This document shows positions 52,906 to 63,100 of a stretch of 64,000 nucleotides of DNA, piece by piece. Below the pieces are notes generated by a model. The model was not told where the DNA came from. It saw nothing but the letters and a program-made list of their open reading frames with translations, and did not search any database. Each line of letters begins with the position of its first letter. Position 1 is the first letter of the stretch. The translations under genes and the position numbers were made by a program. The stretch is from Deinococcus alpinitundrae (GTDB taxonomy: Bacteria > Deinococcota > Deinococci > Deinococcales > Deinococcaceae): positions 107,312 through 171,311 of the forward strand of contig NZ_WXZL01000010.1 of assembly GCF_009982895.1 (NCBI RefSeq), read 5' to 3'.

Positions 52906-53331
52906 CTACTTTTTGGGCTCGGACTTGAGGTCTTTTTCGGGCGCGATCTTCAGGCCCGGCAGGGTGACATTCTGCCCGGCTCCCTGCACCGACAAATTCA
53001 GCTTGAAGCTGCCCAGAAACTTGCTGAGCGTGACATTATCGGCGCTGCCAGGCGTGTCAAGACCCAGCTGGCCATTCCTGAGCACGCCGTCGTAGCGCGC
53101 GGCCAGTCCGCTGTAGGCCGACTTCTCGCTGCCGTCGCGGGCAAACAGCACGACCACCGGGCCGCTGTAATCGGTTACGAGCTGCAAATTGAGTTTACTG
53201 CCGCTGAGTTCGCCGTAGCCCAGCTTGGTCTGGAGATCACGGTCCCAGACAATGACTTGCAGCGCGCCAGCACTGGTCTGGAGCAGCAAGGTCACAAGGA
53301 GGGTGGGCAGCACAAAGCGTTTCATCATCAT
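52906..53331 (-). CDS. Secreted protein at the head of a two-component operon
   Basis: 141 residues with a signal peptide (KRFVLPTLLVTLLLQTSAGA). Mature part is beta-rich: GYGELSGSKLNLQL, GPVVVLFARDGSEKSAYSGLAARYDGVLRNGQLGLD, ending Lys-rich. No domain recognised. The gene lies 18 nt upstream of the response regulator start, so it may be a periplasmic ligand or accessory sensor for the kinase. Start is the third of three ATGs (53325) if leaderless, since TACACT-like TACAGT lies 7 nt before it. Confidence 0.6.
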   Translation of the reverse strand: MMMKRFVLPTLLVTLLLQTSAGALQVIVWDRDLQTKLGYGELSGSKLNLQLVTDYSGPVVVLFARDGSEKSAYSGLAARYDGVLRNGQLGLDTPGSADNVTLSKFLGSFKLNLSVQGAGQNVTLPGLKIAPEKDLKSEPKK

Positions 53332-53332
53332 T

Positions 53333-53338
53333 ACTGTA
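53333..53338 (-). promoter_or_regulatory. -10 box TACAGT of the secreted protein/two-component operon
   Basis: TANNNT hexamer 7 nt before the third of three consecutive ATG codons; leaderless layout. Confidence 0.4.
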
Positions 53339-53554
53339 CCGGAAGTTCGCCTGACGGCTGGAGGAGGTGAGGCGGGTCATGCCCGCGCCGGAAAAGCCTT
53401 CACCGACTCTAGCGAACGAACCTGACGCCGCGATGACAGCGGGCGCAAGCCGGAAGGGCACAGAACCGAGCGCCAACCGCCGCAGCCCTGTGCTGGCCGG
53501 TTCTGAGCGCTCCCGAAAGGAAACGGTCAGCCGTGAACCTCTTTGCCGTTCAGC

Positions 53555-55405
53555 TTACCCTGCCACTTCCTCGCCGTCCCAGAGGGCGCGCATCTGCGGG
53601 CTGCGGGCCAGCAACTCACCGAGTCGGCCCTGATCCGCGACGTGTCCCTCGTCGAGCACGATGATCCGGTCGGCGCGCAGCAGAGCGGCCCGGCGGTGCG
53701 AGACGACCAGGCAGGTGGCGTTGGGCAGTTCGGTGGACAGACCCAGCCAGAGCTGGCGCTCGGTCTCGGCGTCCAGGGCGCTCGACACGTCGTCGAAAAC
53801 CAGCAGGTCGGCGTTCTGGGCCAGCATCCGGGCCACCGCTGCGCGCTGGACCTGTCCACCCGAGAGCTTGACCCCGCGCGCCCCGACCTGGGTCGAGAGG
53901 CCCTGCGGCAACTCGCTGAGGTCCTGCTGCATCACCGCCAGCCGCAAAGCGCGCTCCAGCGCCTCGCCCGCGGCACTCTGGCCCATCAAGACGTTTTCCT
54001 CCAGAGTGTCGCTGAACAGTTGCGGCAACTGGGCGGTGTAGGCGCTGCGCGGCGGCACGAAGAACGAGGCGAGGTCGGTGACCTGCTCGCCGTTCCAGAC
54101 GACCTCTCCCCCGCTGTGCGGAAGCAGGCCCAGCAAAGCGCGCAGCAGGGTGCTTTTGCCGCTGCCGATGCGCCCGGTGACGACCACGAACTCGCCGCGC
54201 GTGAGGCGGAACGATGCCTCGATGAGGCCACGCCCGCTGTCGTGCACGGCGCTGAGGCCGCGCACCTCCAGGGTCTCGAACGCCGTGGCCCCGGCCCGGG
54301 TGGGCAATTCGGGAAGCTGGCCGTTCAGATACAGCTCGTGGTGGGCGACGACTTCGGGCATGGGCGCGTCTTGCAACAGGCGCTGCATCCGCTCGAAGCT
54401 GACTCCGGTGCGGCGGTGACGGGCGATCATGTCGCCGAAGTAACCCATGCTGCCGGTCAGACGCGGCAGCAGCGCGAAGAACAGCACGAAGTCGCCGACA
54501 TTCATGCGCCCGCGCAGAATCAGGTTCGCGCCGAGCAGCAGCACCGCGCCCACCGCCAGATTGATCATGTTGGTGTTGACACCCTTGATCAGCTCGGTGA
54601 GCAGCACGTCTTTCAGGGCCGCCGCCTTGCGGGTCTCGCCCAGCCGTGCGAGGTGCGCCACCATCTGCCCCTCGTGGGCCGAGAGCTTGACGGCGCTGAC
54701 GGCCCCGAAGGTCTCGCCCAGAAAATCGGTGACGCGGGCCGTGGCCTGCCGCATCCGGCGGCGGTAGCTGCGAATCTGCGGAGACAAGCGCTGCACGAAC
54801 AACACCACTAGCAGAAGCGGCGCGCAGACGACCAGGGTGATGGTGGGATCGACCCGCCACATCAAGGTGATGGCGACGACGCTGTAGATCAAGAATCCCC
54901 CGGCATCCACCCAGACCTCGGTGTAGGCGGCCACATCGTCCACATCGTCACGAAAGCGGCTGACCGCCTCGGCGGGGGTGTCAGGCAGCCGCCGCGAGCC
55001 GCGGGACAGCAGCAGCCAACCCAACAGGTTGCGTCTCAGCAGGGCATCGAGGGTAAACCACAGCCGGAACCAGGCCCGCACGGCGAAGTAGAAGACCCCA
55101 AAGCGGGCGAAGCGGGTCACGGCGAAGCCCACCACCGCAATCCAGGCCGCCGTGATCGCCACTTGCCGAATGCTGCCCGGCGCACCTGCCGCGCCTGCCG
55201 CCCCGGCGGTCTGAAGCTCGCCCAGGTGCGCGAAGATCCGCGAGACGAAGTAGCTGAAAAAGGCGGGCAGGGCGTGAAAGCCGCTCCAGGCCAGCACGTT
55301 GAGCACAAACAGCCGGGGCCGGTAGGCGAACAGGCGGCGCATCAAGGGGAAGGTGGGCACCTCGGAGGGGGACTGCTTTGTGGGCGTCTGGGGCGCGGCG
55401 GTCAT
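53555..55405 (-). CDS. ABC exporter half-transporter with degenerate ATP site (second pair)
   Basis: 616 residues, six TM helices then ATPase. Walker A GRIGSGKST, canonical signature LSGGQVQR, Walker B LVFDDVSSALD with Asp in place of the catalytic Glu, H-loop VSHRRAA. Its partner is the 612-residue half-transporter just upstream (4-nt overlap), which has the opposite set. Same asymmetric arrangement as the pair at 27-31 kb but not closely related to it. Substrate unknown. Confidence 0.92.
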   Translation of the reverse strand: MTAAPQTPTKQSPSEVPTFPLMRRLFAYRPRLFVLNVLAWSGFHALPAFFSYFVSRIFAHLGELQTAGAAGAAGAPGSIRQVAITAAWIAVVGFAVTRFARFGVFYFAVRAWFRLWFTLDALLRRNLLGWLLLSRGSRRLPDTPAEAVSRFRDDVDDVAAYTEVWVDAGGFLIYSVVAITLMWRVDPTITLVVCAPLLLVVLFVQRLSPQIRSYRRRMRQATARVTDFLGETFGAVSAVKLSAHEGQMVAHLARLGETRKAAALKDVLLTELIKGVNTNMINLAVGAVLLLGANLILRGRMNVGDFVLFFALLPRLTGSMGYFGDMIARHRRTGVSFERMQRLLQDAPMPEVVAHHELYLNGQLPELPTRAGATAFETLEVRGLSAVHDSGRGLIEASFRLTRGEFVVVTGRIGSGKSTLLRALLGLLPHSGGEVVWNGEQVTDLASFFVPPRSAYTAQLPQLFSDTLEENVLMGQSAAGEALERALRLAVMQQDLSELPQGLSTQVGARGVKLSGGQVQRAAVARMLAQNADLLVFDDVSSALDAETERQLWLGLSTELPNATCLVVSHRRAALLRADRIIVLDEGHVADQGRLGELLARSPQMRALWDGEEVAG

Positions 55406-57240
55406 GCGAGCACCTCCCGGATGTCGTCTTCCAGGGCGTCGATCTCGCCCTCATCCGACCCGCCGAGCTGTCCGGCCCGCAGCAGCCGGGAGTAGTGGCT
55501 GCCCGTGTCGGCGGCCAGGGCCTCGCGCGCGCCGTATTCCAGCACCCGACCCGCACCCAGCACCAGAATGTCGTCGGCACGGGCCACGGTGTCGAGGCGG
55601 TGGGCAATCACAATAGCGCTGCGGCCCGACAGCAAGCGGTTCATGGCGGCGGTCAGGCGGGCCTCGGTGGCCGGATCGAGGCGGCTGCTCGGCTCGTCGA
55701 GAATAATCAGGCCCGGATCACGCAGCATCACGCGGGCAAAGGCCAGGAGTTGTGCCTCGCCCGCCGACAGGCTGCCCGCCGGGAGGCTGGTGCCCAGGCC
55801 CTCGGGCAGCTCCTCGGCCCAGTCGAGCAGGCCCACCTCGGTCAGGGCTGAGCGCACCCGCTCGTCGGAAATCCCGGGATCGAAGAACGTCAGGTTGTCG
55901 CGCACCGACGCCTGAAAGAGCTGCACATCCTGGGTCACGACGGCCACCCGGCTGCGCAGCGAGGTCAGATCGGCCTCCAGGGTCGACACGCCGCCCAGCC
56001 GCAGCGCACCGGAAGTGGGGTCATAGAGCCGCGAGACCAGCCGGGTCAGGGTGGATTTTCCGCTGCCAGTGCGGCCCAGCAGGCCCAGGGTGCGGCCCGC
56101 CGCCAGCTGGAAAGTGAGCTGGCTCAGCACGCGGGCGCTGGGATCGTCCTCTCCCTCGTAGGCGAACGACACGTCGTCGAAGTCCAGCGAGAGTGCACCT
56201 GCCGGGAGGAGCCGCGTTCCGGAGGGCAACTGGGAGGTCAGACTCAGGATCTCGCCGACCCGCAGCAAGCTGGCCCCGGCCTTCTGCACGTCCTGAAGCT
56301 GCTGGGTGAGCTGGTCGATCGGTTCTTCGACCATGCTCATGTACTGGTAGAGCAGCAGGGCCGTGCCCACCGTGATGGTTCCGGCGGCATAGAGGCCAAC
56401 CGCCGCGCCGATGACACCCACGTAGCCGAAGGTGAACATCAGCATGCTGAACTGCCAGACCGCCGTGCGCTCGACGCCTGCGGTCATCAATTGCCGGAAG
56501 AAGCTGCCCTGCACGCCCAGAAACTTGCGCAGGGTATAGGCGCCGCCGCCCAGCGACCGCACATCGTCGAGGCCCGAGAGCCGCTCCTCGATAAAGCCGA
56601 ACAATTTGGCGCTGCCCTCGCGCTCCAACCGGGTGGGTTCGATGCCCCGACGGCGCACCCGGTTCATGCCCAGCAGGGTCAGGGCGACGAATGCCAGCAC
56701 GCCCGCGCCCAGCCAGGCGTTCTCGCGGAAGAACATGACCACGCTGCCGGTAAGGAGCAGCGCCGCGCCGAAGACCCGCACGGCGAACTGCGAGAAGAAG
56801 TTGCTGAGTGCTGTCACGTCGCCGTCAATGCGCTCGATCATCTCGCCGGGGGTGCGCTCCTTGTGGTATTTCATGTCGAGGCCGAGCAGGTGGGCGGTCA
56901 GATCGGTTCTGAGGCGGTTGGTCGCGCTCCAACCGACCACCGCGCCCAGGTAGGTCGCGCCCGCCGAGAGCAGTTGCACGATCAGCGCCACGCCGATATA
57001 CATCAGCGAGAGCCGGGTGAGGGTGCCCAGCGCGCCCAACCCCTCTCCCCCGGCGGTGAGCGCGGCGGTGGACGTATCCACGAAGCGGGCGATCAAGAGC
57101 GGCAGGGTCAGGGTCAGCAAGGTGCTGCCGATCAGCAGCGCGGCCAGCAGCAGCACGCGCGGCCACATCGGCAGCAGGTAGGTGCCCAGCACCTTGAGGG
57201 CCGGGGTGGAAGAGGGCAGCGGGGCAGCGGGCGCAGACAT
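55402..57240 (-). CDS. ABC exporter half-transporter with catalytic Walker B (second pair)
   Basis: 612 residues. Walker A GRTGSGKST, Walker B IILDEPSSRLD with the catalytic Glu, H-loop IAHRLDT, but signature LSAGEAQ, which departs from LSGGQ. The consensus ATP site therefore uses this protein's Walker motifs with the partner's LSGGQ, and the degenerate site uses the reverse. Starts with ATG after a TAGTCT box 6 nt upstream. Confidence 0.92.
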   Translation of the reverse strand: MSAPAAPLPSSTPALKVLGTYLLPMWPRVLLLAALLIGSTLLTLTLPLLIARFVDTSTAALTAGGEGLGALGTLTRLSLMYIGVALIVQLLSAGATYLGAVVGWSATNRLRTDLTAHLLGLDMKYHKERTPGEMIERIDGDVTALSNFFSQFAVRVFGAALLLTGSVVMFFRENAWLGAGVLAFVALTLLGMNRVRRRGIEPTRLEREGSAKLFGFIEERLSGLDDVRSLGGGAYTLRKFLGVQGSFFRQLMTAGVERTAVWQFSMLMFTFGYVGVIGAAVGLYAAGTITVGTALLLYQYMSMVEEPIDQLTQQLQDVQKAGASLLRVGEILSLTSQLPSGTRLLPAGALSLDFDDVSFAYEGEDDPSARVLSQLTFQLAAGRTLGLLGRTGSGKSTLTRLVSRLYDPTSGALRLGGVSTLEADLTSLRSRVAVVTQDVQLFQASVRDNLTFFDPGISDERVRSALTEVGLLDWAEELPEGLGTSLPAGSLSAGEAQLLAFARVMLRDPGLIILDEPSSRLDPATEARLTAAMNRLLSGRSAIVIAHRLDTVARADDILVLGAGRVLEYGAREALAADTGSHYSRLLRAGQLGGSDEGEIDALEDDIREVLA

Positions 57241-57246
57241 AGCTCC

Positions 57247-57252
57247 AGACTA
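57247..57252 (-). promoter_or_regulatory. -10 box TAGTCT, 6 nt before the second ABC pair
   Basis: TANNNT hexamer at leaderless distance from the ATG at 57240. Confidence 0.45.
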
Positions 57253-57310
57253 AGCTGGGGGCGTGAAGGGCGCATCCGTCATCTGGCGGAGGACCGCAGC
57301 CTGCCGGAAA

Positions 57311-57733
57311 TCAGCGAATGCCCTCAGCCACGCCGTCGATCATCAGTTGCTCGTTGAGGTTCTGCTTGTTTTTCCAGAGGATCACACCCTGCACCGCGCC
57401 CTTCTCGACGATCTCGGCTTGCAGGAGTGCGCCGCTCGGCAGATACAGGCCCAGCACCCCGGTGGACTTGCCAGCGATCTTGATTCCGGCCAGGCGCGTC
57501 TTAAGCGACACGCTGCCGTATTTCAGGATCAGGTAGCCCTGAGCGTCGATCTTATCGAACACGACATTAAACCGAACATGCTTGCTGACGTCTTCCTTTT
57601 GAATGGCCTGCCAAGTCTTGGCCCCGGCAGGCACGCTCTGGGCCTGGGCCGGGCATAGCAGCAACGTGAGGACGGCGGCACACAGCACGCTCCACGGCCA
57701 GCGGGTCTTGAGGAGGGTCGCCTGCTTTGTCAT
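57311..57733 (-). CDS. Small secreted protein with a degenerate SNase-like fold
   Basis: 140 residues with a signal peptide (ALLCPAQAQS region). The mature part follows the staphylococcal-nuclease beta-barrel pattern: VFDKIDAQGYLILKYGSVSLKTRLAGIKIAG, then GVILWKNKQNLNEQLMIDGVAEGIR, which corresponds to the strand and C-terminal helix of SNase. The catalytic Asp-Arg-Glu residues appear absent, so it is probably a non-catalytic binding protein. ATG 57733 has GGAG 8 nt upstream. Assignment is by eye. Confidence 0.5.
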   Translation of the reverse strand: MTKQATLLKTRWPWSVLCAAVLTLLLCPAQAQSVPAGAKTWQAIQKEDVSKHVRFNVVFDKIDAQGYLILKYGSVSLKTRLAGIKIAGKSTGVLGLYLPSGALLQAEIVEKGAVQGVILWKNKQNLNEQLMIDGVAEGIR

Positions 57734-57942
57734 AGTCATTCTCCCGCGAGAAACCTTCGTTTTGGTAGGCAACAGGTCGTCGCCACGAACAACTCGGACA
57801 GGATGCGCCTGCCGCGCTTAAGCTGTTGTGCGCAACCCTGACCAGCTGGAGTCTGCTTCACCTCTGCGATTTTGGTTTGCCGAGTCTAATGGCCCGACTC
57901 TTGCAGGCTTCTTTCAGTGACACTTTTCGCTCTCTGCGGTGC

Positions 57943-58812
57943 TCAGGGCAGTCCGAACCAGCCCGTCAGCTGTTCGCCCGCCTGAACGATGTCTCCGGGA
58001 CTTCCCAGGGCCACGCCGCTTCCCGCGAACGGTACCCGCGCGGTGGTGTGCGCCTTGATGTTCAGGTTCTCGAAGTTGCCGTGATCGCTGCTGATGACGA
58101 GCCGCCCGCCTGCGTCGAGCATCCCGGTGAGCAGGGCGTCCAGGTGGCGCAGGTAGCGCTTCCCCGCCGTCAGCAGTTCCGGCGCCGCAGCGGGTCTGCC
58201 CTCGTGCCCCAGCACGTCGCTGAGCCACAGATCGAGCACCAGCAGATCGGCACGCTCGGCGGCGCGGGCCACGCTCTGCCCCACCCGGCGCAGATCGTCC
58301 AGATTGTGCGTGGCGGCCCAGGGCGCAGCGTGGCTCAGGCCCAGGGTGGGCGACACGCCCGGCAGCCCCGGCGGATTGAGCGGCAATCCGGCGGCCAGAA
58401 ACGAAAAGGGAAAGCAGCCGTAGCGGGGCCTGCGGGCATGCGCGGCAAAGTAGCCGGGTGGGTAGAAGTTGAGCAGCGCCGCCTTGAGACCCGCGCGGGT
58501 CAGCCGCACCGGCAGCGACGATTCGCGCAGCAGGGCCTGCAGGGTGGGGCCGGGATGCGGGCCGAAGTGCTCGCCTGCTTGTTTGCCCGTCGCACCCTTG
58601 CCCATCAGGCGCACGGCGTTTTGCCCGGTCAGCCAGCAGCTCTGGCCGGTGCCGGACTGCGGCAGGCCCGGCACGCCCAGCGTGGCGTCGAGCGCCAGCC
58701 CGGCGTCGATCAGCGGACGCAGGGCTGGTAAGTCCTGCTCCCACACCGAACCCGGCGGCGCGTCTGCGGGGTGACCCACGCCGTCGAGGGCCAGCCAGAT
58801 GACGCCGCTCAT
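57943..58812 (-). CDS. Alkaline-phosphatase-superfamily metalloenzyme
   Basis: 289 residues. Metal ligands Asp10 (ALDGVGHP), the Ser/Thr nucleophile region [23 protein letters not shown] and [23 protein letters not shown]. Resembles phosphoglycerate-mutase-like or phosphopentomutase-like members (metalloenzyme domain) without the mutase insert. Substrate unknown. Starts with ATG preceded 6 nt by TAGACT; adjoins but is divergent from the carotenoid operon. Confidence 0.82.
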   Translation of the reverse strand: MSGVIWLALDGVGHPADAPPGSVWEQDLPALRPLIDAGLALDATLGVPGLPQSGTGQSCWLTGQNAVRLMGKGATGKQAGEHFGPHPGPTLQALLRESSLPVRLTRAGLKAALLNFYPPGYFAAHARRPRYGCFPFSFLAAGLPLNPPGLPGVSPTLGLSHAAPWAATHNLDDLRRVGQSVARAAERADLLVLDLWLSDVLGHEGRPAAAPELLTAGKRYLRHLDALLTGMLDAGGRLVISSDHGNFENLNIKAHTTARVPFAGSGVALGSPGDIVQAGEQLTGWFGLP

Positions 58813-58818
58813 GTGGGC

Positions 58819-58824
58819 AGTCTA
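58819..58824 (-). promoter_or_regulatory. -10 box TAGACT, 6 nt before the metalloenzyme gene
   Basis: TANNNT hexamer at leaderless distance from the ATG. Confidence 0.45.
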
Positions 58825-58828
58825 GACA

Positions 58829-59014
58829 CTATTTTTTCTGCCAGCTCCAGGCCCGCACAGCGTCCACCGCAAACCAGACGGCCAGCACGCCCAGCACCCC
58901 GGCGGCGACCCAGCTGTGGCCCTGGGCAAAATAGACGGCAACACCAGCGCAGATGAGCGCCAACAGCACGCTGAAGAGCAGCACATACTTGGTGGGAACA
59001 CGGCGTCCGAACAT
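58829..59014 (-). CDS. Small two-TM membrane protein
   Basis: 61 residues: basic N-terminus, two TM helices (about 10-30 and 36-54) and a Trp/Lys end. Divergent from the carotenoid operon, 117 nt away. A TACCGT box lies 6 nt before the ATG, which supports it as a real gene despite its size. Function unknown. Confidence 0.6.
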   Translation of the reverse strand: MFGRRVPTKYVLLFSVLLALICAGVAVYFAQGHSWVAAGVLGVLAVWFAVDAVRAWSWQKK

Positions 59015-59020
59015 GCCCCC

Positions 59021-59026
59021 ACGGTA
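59021..59026 (-). promoter_or_regulatory. -10 box TACCGT, 6 nt before the small membrane protein
   Basis: TANNNT hexamer at leaderless distance from the ATG. Confidence 0.4.
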
Positions 59027-59119
59027 ACAGCGGGCCTCTGGCGAAACTCTGACGCGCCCAAGGGGCCTGGGCGCAACGGCAAGCCTTGTGACGGTCACCC
59101 AGCCCTGCCCCCGCCAGCA

Positions 59120-59125
59120 TAGGCT
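59120..59125 (+). promoter_or_regulatory. -10 box TAGGCT, 6 nt before the carotenoid operon
   Basis: TANNNT hexamer at leaderless distance from the crtO ATG. Confidence 0.45.
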
Positions 59126-59131
59126 GTAGAC

Positions 59132-60697
59132 ATGACTGGACTCAGGCAAGCAGACTACGACGTGCTGGTAATGGGCGCGGGCCACAACGCCCTGGTGACG
59201 GCAGCCTACGCAGCGCAGGCGGGCCTCAAGGTGGGCGTCTTCGAACGGCGGCACATCGTCGGCGGAGCGGTCAGCACCGAGGAACTCGTGCCCGGCTACC
59301 GCTTCGACTACGGCGGCAGTGCCCACATCCTGATCCGGATGACCAAGGTGGTGCAGGAACTGGAGCTGAACCGCTACGGCCTGCACTACCTGGAAGTGGA
59401 TCCGATGTTTCAGGCCTCGGACGGCGAGACGCCCTGGTTCATGTACCGCGACGCCGAGCGCACCATTGACGAACTCAACGAGAAGTTTCCCGGCCAAGGG
59501 GACGCCTACCGCAAATTTCTGAGCGACTGGACCCCCTTTGCCGACGCGGTGGCCGATCTGTTCAACTCCGCGCCGGGACCGCTGGAACTCGGCAAGATGC
59601 TCATCAACAGCGGCAAGGGCCGCGACATGAGTCAGCAGCTGGCCGCCATCTTGCGCCCTTACGGCGACGTGGCCCGCGAGACCTTCAGCGAGGAGCGGGT
59701 GCGTGCGCCACTCACCTGGATGGCTGCCCAGAGTGGCCCGCCACCGTCGGACCCGCTGAGCGCGCCCTTCTTGTTGTGGCACCCGCTCTATCACCAGGGC
59801 GGCGTAGCGAGGCCCAAGGGCGGCAGCGGCGGCCTGACCAAAGCGCTTAAGTTGGCGATCGAGGAAAACGGCGGCGACGTGTTCGTCAATGCGCCGATCA
59901 AGCGGATTCTGGTCGAGAACGGCAAGGCGACGGGTATCGAACTGGAAGACGGCACCCGCTACACGGGCCGCTCGGTGGTGGCAGGCAGCCATATTCTGAC
60001 CACCGCCGCCGCCCTGCCGGACGAGTACGTGCCGGAAGCGGCCAAAAAGGTCCGTGTCGGCAACGGCTTCGGGATGATTCTGCGCCTGGCCCTGAGCGGC
60101 AAGGTCAAGTACCGCAACCACACCGAGCCGGATTCGCGGGTGGCGCTGGGGCTGCTGATCAAGAACGAGCGCCAGCTGATGAAGGCCTACGGCGAGTATC
60201 TGGCCGGCGAACCCACCACCGACCCGCCGATCATCGCCATGAGCTTTTCCGCCGTGGACGACGCCCTGGCTCCCCCCGGCTGCGACGTGCTATGGCTGTG
60301 GGCGCAGTATTACCCGTATGAGCTGGCCTCCGGAACATGGGAAAGCCGGGTGGCCGAGGCCCGAGACAACATCCTGACCGCCTTCGAGCACTACGCCCCC
60401 GGCACCCGCGACATGATTGTGGGCGAACTCGTTCAGACGCCGCAGTGGCTGGAGAGCAACCTGGGGCTGCACCGGGGCAACGTGATGCACCTGGAAATGA
60501 GCTTCGACCAGATGTTCTCGTTCCGGCCCTGGATGCAGGCCAGCCAGTACAAATGGCCGGGCGTCAAGGGGCTGTACCTGACCGGCGCGAGTACCCACCC
60601 CGGCGGCGGCATCATGGGCGCATCGGGCCGCAACGCCGCGCGGGTGCTGATTCACGACATGATGAGGCGCAGGGTCTGGGGGCTGGGCCTGCCGTGA
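59132..60697 (+). CDS. crtO: CrtO-like carotene ketolase (FAD-dependent)
   Basis: 521 residues of the phytoene-desaturase-like family. N-terminal FAD motif [17 protein letters not shown] (from residue 15), [18 protein letters not shown], and the C-terminal FAD motif [24 protein letters not shown]. Matches the Deinococcus CrtO, which adds the C4 keto group on the beta ring of gamma-carotene-type intermediates in deinoxanthin synthesis. GTG of the next gene overlaps its stop by 4 nt. Confidence 0.88.
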   Translation: MTGLRQADYDVLVMGAGHNALVTAAYAAQAGLKVGVFERRHIVGGAVSTEELVPGYRFDYGGSAHILIRMTKVVQELELNRYGLHYLEVDPMFQASDGETPWFMYRDAERTIDELNEKFPGQGDAYRKFLSDWTPFADAVADLFNSAPGPLELGKMLINSGKGRDMSQQLAAILRPYGDVARETFSEERVRAPLTWMAAQSGPPPSDPLSAPFLLWHPLYHQGGVARPKGGSGGLTKALKLAIEENGGDVFVNAPIKRILVENGKATGIELEDGTRYTGRSVVAGSHILTTAAALPDEYVPEAAKKVRVGNGFGMILRLALSGKVKYRNHTEPDSRVALGLLIKNERQLMKAYGEYLAGEPTTDPPIIAMSFSAVDDALAPPGCDVLWLWAQYYPYELASGTWESRVAEARDNILTAFEHYAPGTRDMIVGELVQTPQWLESNLGLHRGNVMHLEMSFDQMFSFRPWMQASQYKWPGVKGLYLTGASTHPGGGIMGASGRNAARVLIHDMMRRRVWGLGLP

Positions 60698-62205
60698 CCT
60701 ACTTGCAGTACCACCTCGTGTTTATCGTGCCGCTGCTGCTGGCGCTGGCGCTGCTGACCTGGGCGCAGACCCGCCGGGGGCAATCCGTGGCAGGCCAGTT
60801 CCGGCCTGAAAACAAGTGGGCCTGGACCACATTCCTTCTGTTTCCGCTGATTCCGCTGATCTACACGACGCCCTGGGACAACTATCTGGTGTTCAAGGGC
60901 GTCTGGAACTATCCACCGGAGCGGGTGCTGGGCCGCCTGCTGTATGTGCCCTACGAGGAATACGCCTTCTTCCTGTTGCAAACGCTGATCACTGGGCTGT
61001 GGCTGTACCTGCTGCTGCGCCGGGCCGGTGCGTCGCAGGTGTCGCCGCGCCCCTGGCTGACCCGCTGGGCCGCCGCCGGGCTGTGGCTGGGCGTGGCGTT
61101 TGCGGGCGCGCTGATGCTGCGCTTCGAAACGACTTTCTATCTGGGTCTGATTCTGGCCTGGGCCGCGCCGGTGCTCTCCGGGCTGTCGGCCTTCGGCGGC
61201 GATCTGGTCATGGGCAGGCCGCGCACCTTCTGGTGGGCCACGCTGCCGCCCACGCTTTACCTGTGGGCCACCGACCTCTACGCCATCCACGCGGGCATCT
61301 GGAGCATCTCGCCGCGCTACACCCTGGGTTGGAATCTCTTCGGGGTGCTGCCCGCCGAGGAAATGATCTTCTTCCTGATCACCAACCTGCTGATCGCCAC
61401 CGGGCTGCTGGCCTTCCTCCACCCGGTCGCGCTGGAGCGGGTCAATGTGCTGAAACGGGTGTTCCGGCCCTGGCAGGGCTTGTTGCTGCTCTACGCCCTG
61501 CTCAAGGTTCCGGTGCCGCTGTGGCCGGACGGCTTTCCGCTGCTCGGCACGCTCAGCACGGCAGCCCTCTTTCTGGCGGGCCTGGTCTGGGCCTGGGAGA
61601 AGGTCGGCGCGCGGTCTCTGCTGCTGGCGGTGCTGGCCTTCGGCGTGGGGCTGGGAGTGGAAGTGCTGGGCAGCCGCACCGGCTTTCCGTTTGGCGGCTA
61701 CAGCTACGCGGGTGCGCCGGGCCTGACCCTGCTGAGCGTGCCGCTGCTGGTGCCGCTGGGCTGGTTTGCCATGACATTATCGGCGGCGCTGCTCACGCGG
61801 GGCCGCGCCTGGCTGGCGGGGCTGCTGCTGATCGCCTGGGACATCGGGCTGGAGCCACTGATGACCGCCCAGGGGTTCTGGACCTGGAGTGACGCTGGGG
61901 CGCTGTGGGCCGGAGCGCCGATTCAGAATTTTCTGGGCTGGTGGGCGGTGGGGACCGGGCTGGTGTGGGCCTTCGGAAAAATCGCGCCGGAACTTTATCA
62001 AGCCGCACCGAACAATCGGCTTCCCGCTGATTTTCGCCTCGCCTACCTGATTGAGGCGGCCTTCTTGCCGTTCGGCCTGCTGCTGCTGGGTCTGCCGGGA
62101 GCGGCGCTGTTCACCGCGCTGGCGATGGGCGCGGCGGTGTGGTCGGTGTTCAGGAGCGGCCTGGCGATGCGGCCCCGGATAGGTCAACGTGACCGGCAGG
62201 TTTGA
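60694..62205 (+). CDS. Lycopene cyclase-CruF fusion (carotenoid biosynthesis)
   Basis: 503-residue polytopic protein. First half (about 1-245) has the two lycopene cyclase domains of the CrtYcd/CarR type, each with the Asn-Tyr or Tyr-rich [18 protein letters not shown] and [18 protein letters not shown] patterns and the PYEEYAFF / PAEEMIFF Glu-Glu motifs. Second half (about 255-500) is a DUF422/CruF-type carotenoid hydratase: [25 protein letters not shown], and [17 protein letters not shown]. One protein could thus cyclise one end of lycopene and hydrate the other. GTG start. Confidence 0.82.
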   Translation: MTYLQYHLVFIVPLLLALALLTWAQTRRGQSVAGQFRPENKWAWTTFLLFPLIPLIYTTPWDNYLVFKGVWNYPPERVLGRLLYVPYEEYAFFLLQTLITGLWLYLLLRRAGASQVSPRPWLTRWAAAGLWLGVAFAGALMLRFETTFYLGLILAWAAPVLSGLSAFGGDLVMGRPRTFWWATLPPTLYLWATDLYAIHAGIWSISPRYTLGWNLFGVLPAEEMIFFLITNLLIATGLLAFLHPVALERVNVLKRVFRPWQGLLLLYALLKVPVPLWPDGFPLLGTLSTAALFLAGLVWAWEKVGARSLLLAVLAFGVGLGVEVLGSRTGFPFGGYSYAGAPGLTLLSVPLLVPLGWFAMTLSAALLTRGRAWLAGLLLIAWDIGLEPLMTAQGFWTWSDAGALWAGAPIQNFLGWWAVGTGLVWAFGKIAPELYQAAPNNRLPADFRLAYLIEAAFLPFGLLLLGLPGAALFTALAMGAAVWSVFRSGLAMRPRIGQRDRQV

Positions 62206-62869
62206 GTTCAAGCGAGCTGACTTTTTCGAGTGGACACTCAGAAGCACCATTCGCCGCCAGATCAGAGGCGGACTGCGCGGCGTGTGGGTGCGCGGCGAGT
62301 TGCCCGCAGGCGCGGCGGTGCTGGCTCCCTCGCACCAATCGTGGTGGGACGGGTACGTGCTGAGGGAAATAGCTTGGCAACTCGGGCAACCCTTCGGCGT
62401 GCTGATGAGCGAGCGCCAGCTCACGACCTTTCCCTTTCTGCGCTTGGTCGGGGCCATCGGTGCCCACGAGCTGCGGCCCGCGCTGAGACTGCTTCAGGCC
62501 GGAAGCTGGGTGGTCGTATTTCCCGAAGGGAGCATGGAAACGCCCGGTCCGGTGCGGCGCACCCAACCCGGCGCGGCCTGGCTGGCCCGAGCGTCGGGCG
62601 CGGCGCTGGTTCCAGTGGCCCTGCGGGTGGTGCTGCGCGGGCAAACCCGGCCTGAGGCGTACCTGCGGTTCGGGCAGGCAGTCACGGGACCGGAGTTGGC
62701 TAGGGCGTTGCAAGCTGAGCTGGACCTGCTGGATGCCGAATTGCTGGGCAGCGACCCAGAGCAGCCGCTAGCGGGCTACCTGCGCTTCACGGGCGGGCCG
62801 AGCTTGCACGACGGTCAGCCGGACCTGGCCGTCCGCTGGCTGGCCCACCTGACCCGCCGCCTGCCTTAG
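62189..62869 (+). CDS. Lysophospholipid acyltransferase-family protein
   Basis: 226 residues with the PlsC motif HQSWWD (His49 and Asp54), the [10 protein letters not shown] motif and a predicted membrane-facing surface. GTG start overlapping the preceding gene by 17 nt, so it is part of the crtO operon. It could be a housekeeping glycerol acyltransferase, or acylate a carotenoid hydroxyl; the latter is inferred from position only. Confidence 0.75.
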   Translation: MTGRFEFKRADFFEWTLRSTIRRQIRGGLRGVWVRGELPAGAAVLAPSHQSWWDGYVLREIAWQLGQPFGVLMSERQLTTFPFLRLVGAIGAHELRPALRLLQAGSWVVVFPEGSMETPGPVRRTQPGAAWLARASGAALVPVALRVVLRGQTRPEAYLRFGQAVTGPELARALQAELDLLDAELLGSDPEQPLAGYLRFTGGPSLHDGQPDLAVRWLAHLTRRLP

Positions 62870-63100
62870 ATTGGCGACCAGACCACTCGATGAGTCGGAA
62901 ATGAAGATTTTCATTCAGCAAGCCTTCATCTTTTAGTGAAGCGGCCTGCTGATTGAGAGCAAAGGACAACCACGCTCAATAGCCTCGCCCCTCTCAACAA
63001 CCGGGGCCTCCAATGGACAATCCGCACTCATTCTGCCTGCCTGAGCACAGTTCCTGTTCAACCTTCGCACAATCTTCGCAAAACGGTGGTTGTGTAAAGC
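62870..63100. other. Intergenic region before the efflux adaptor gene
   Basis: About 230 nt, lower GC than neighbours, with short repeats of the kind CTTCAT/ATGAA and TTCGCA. I cannot place a promoter with confidence. Confidence 0.3.
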
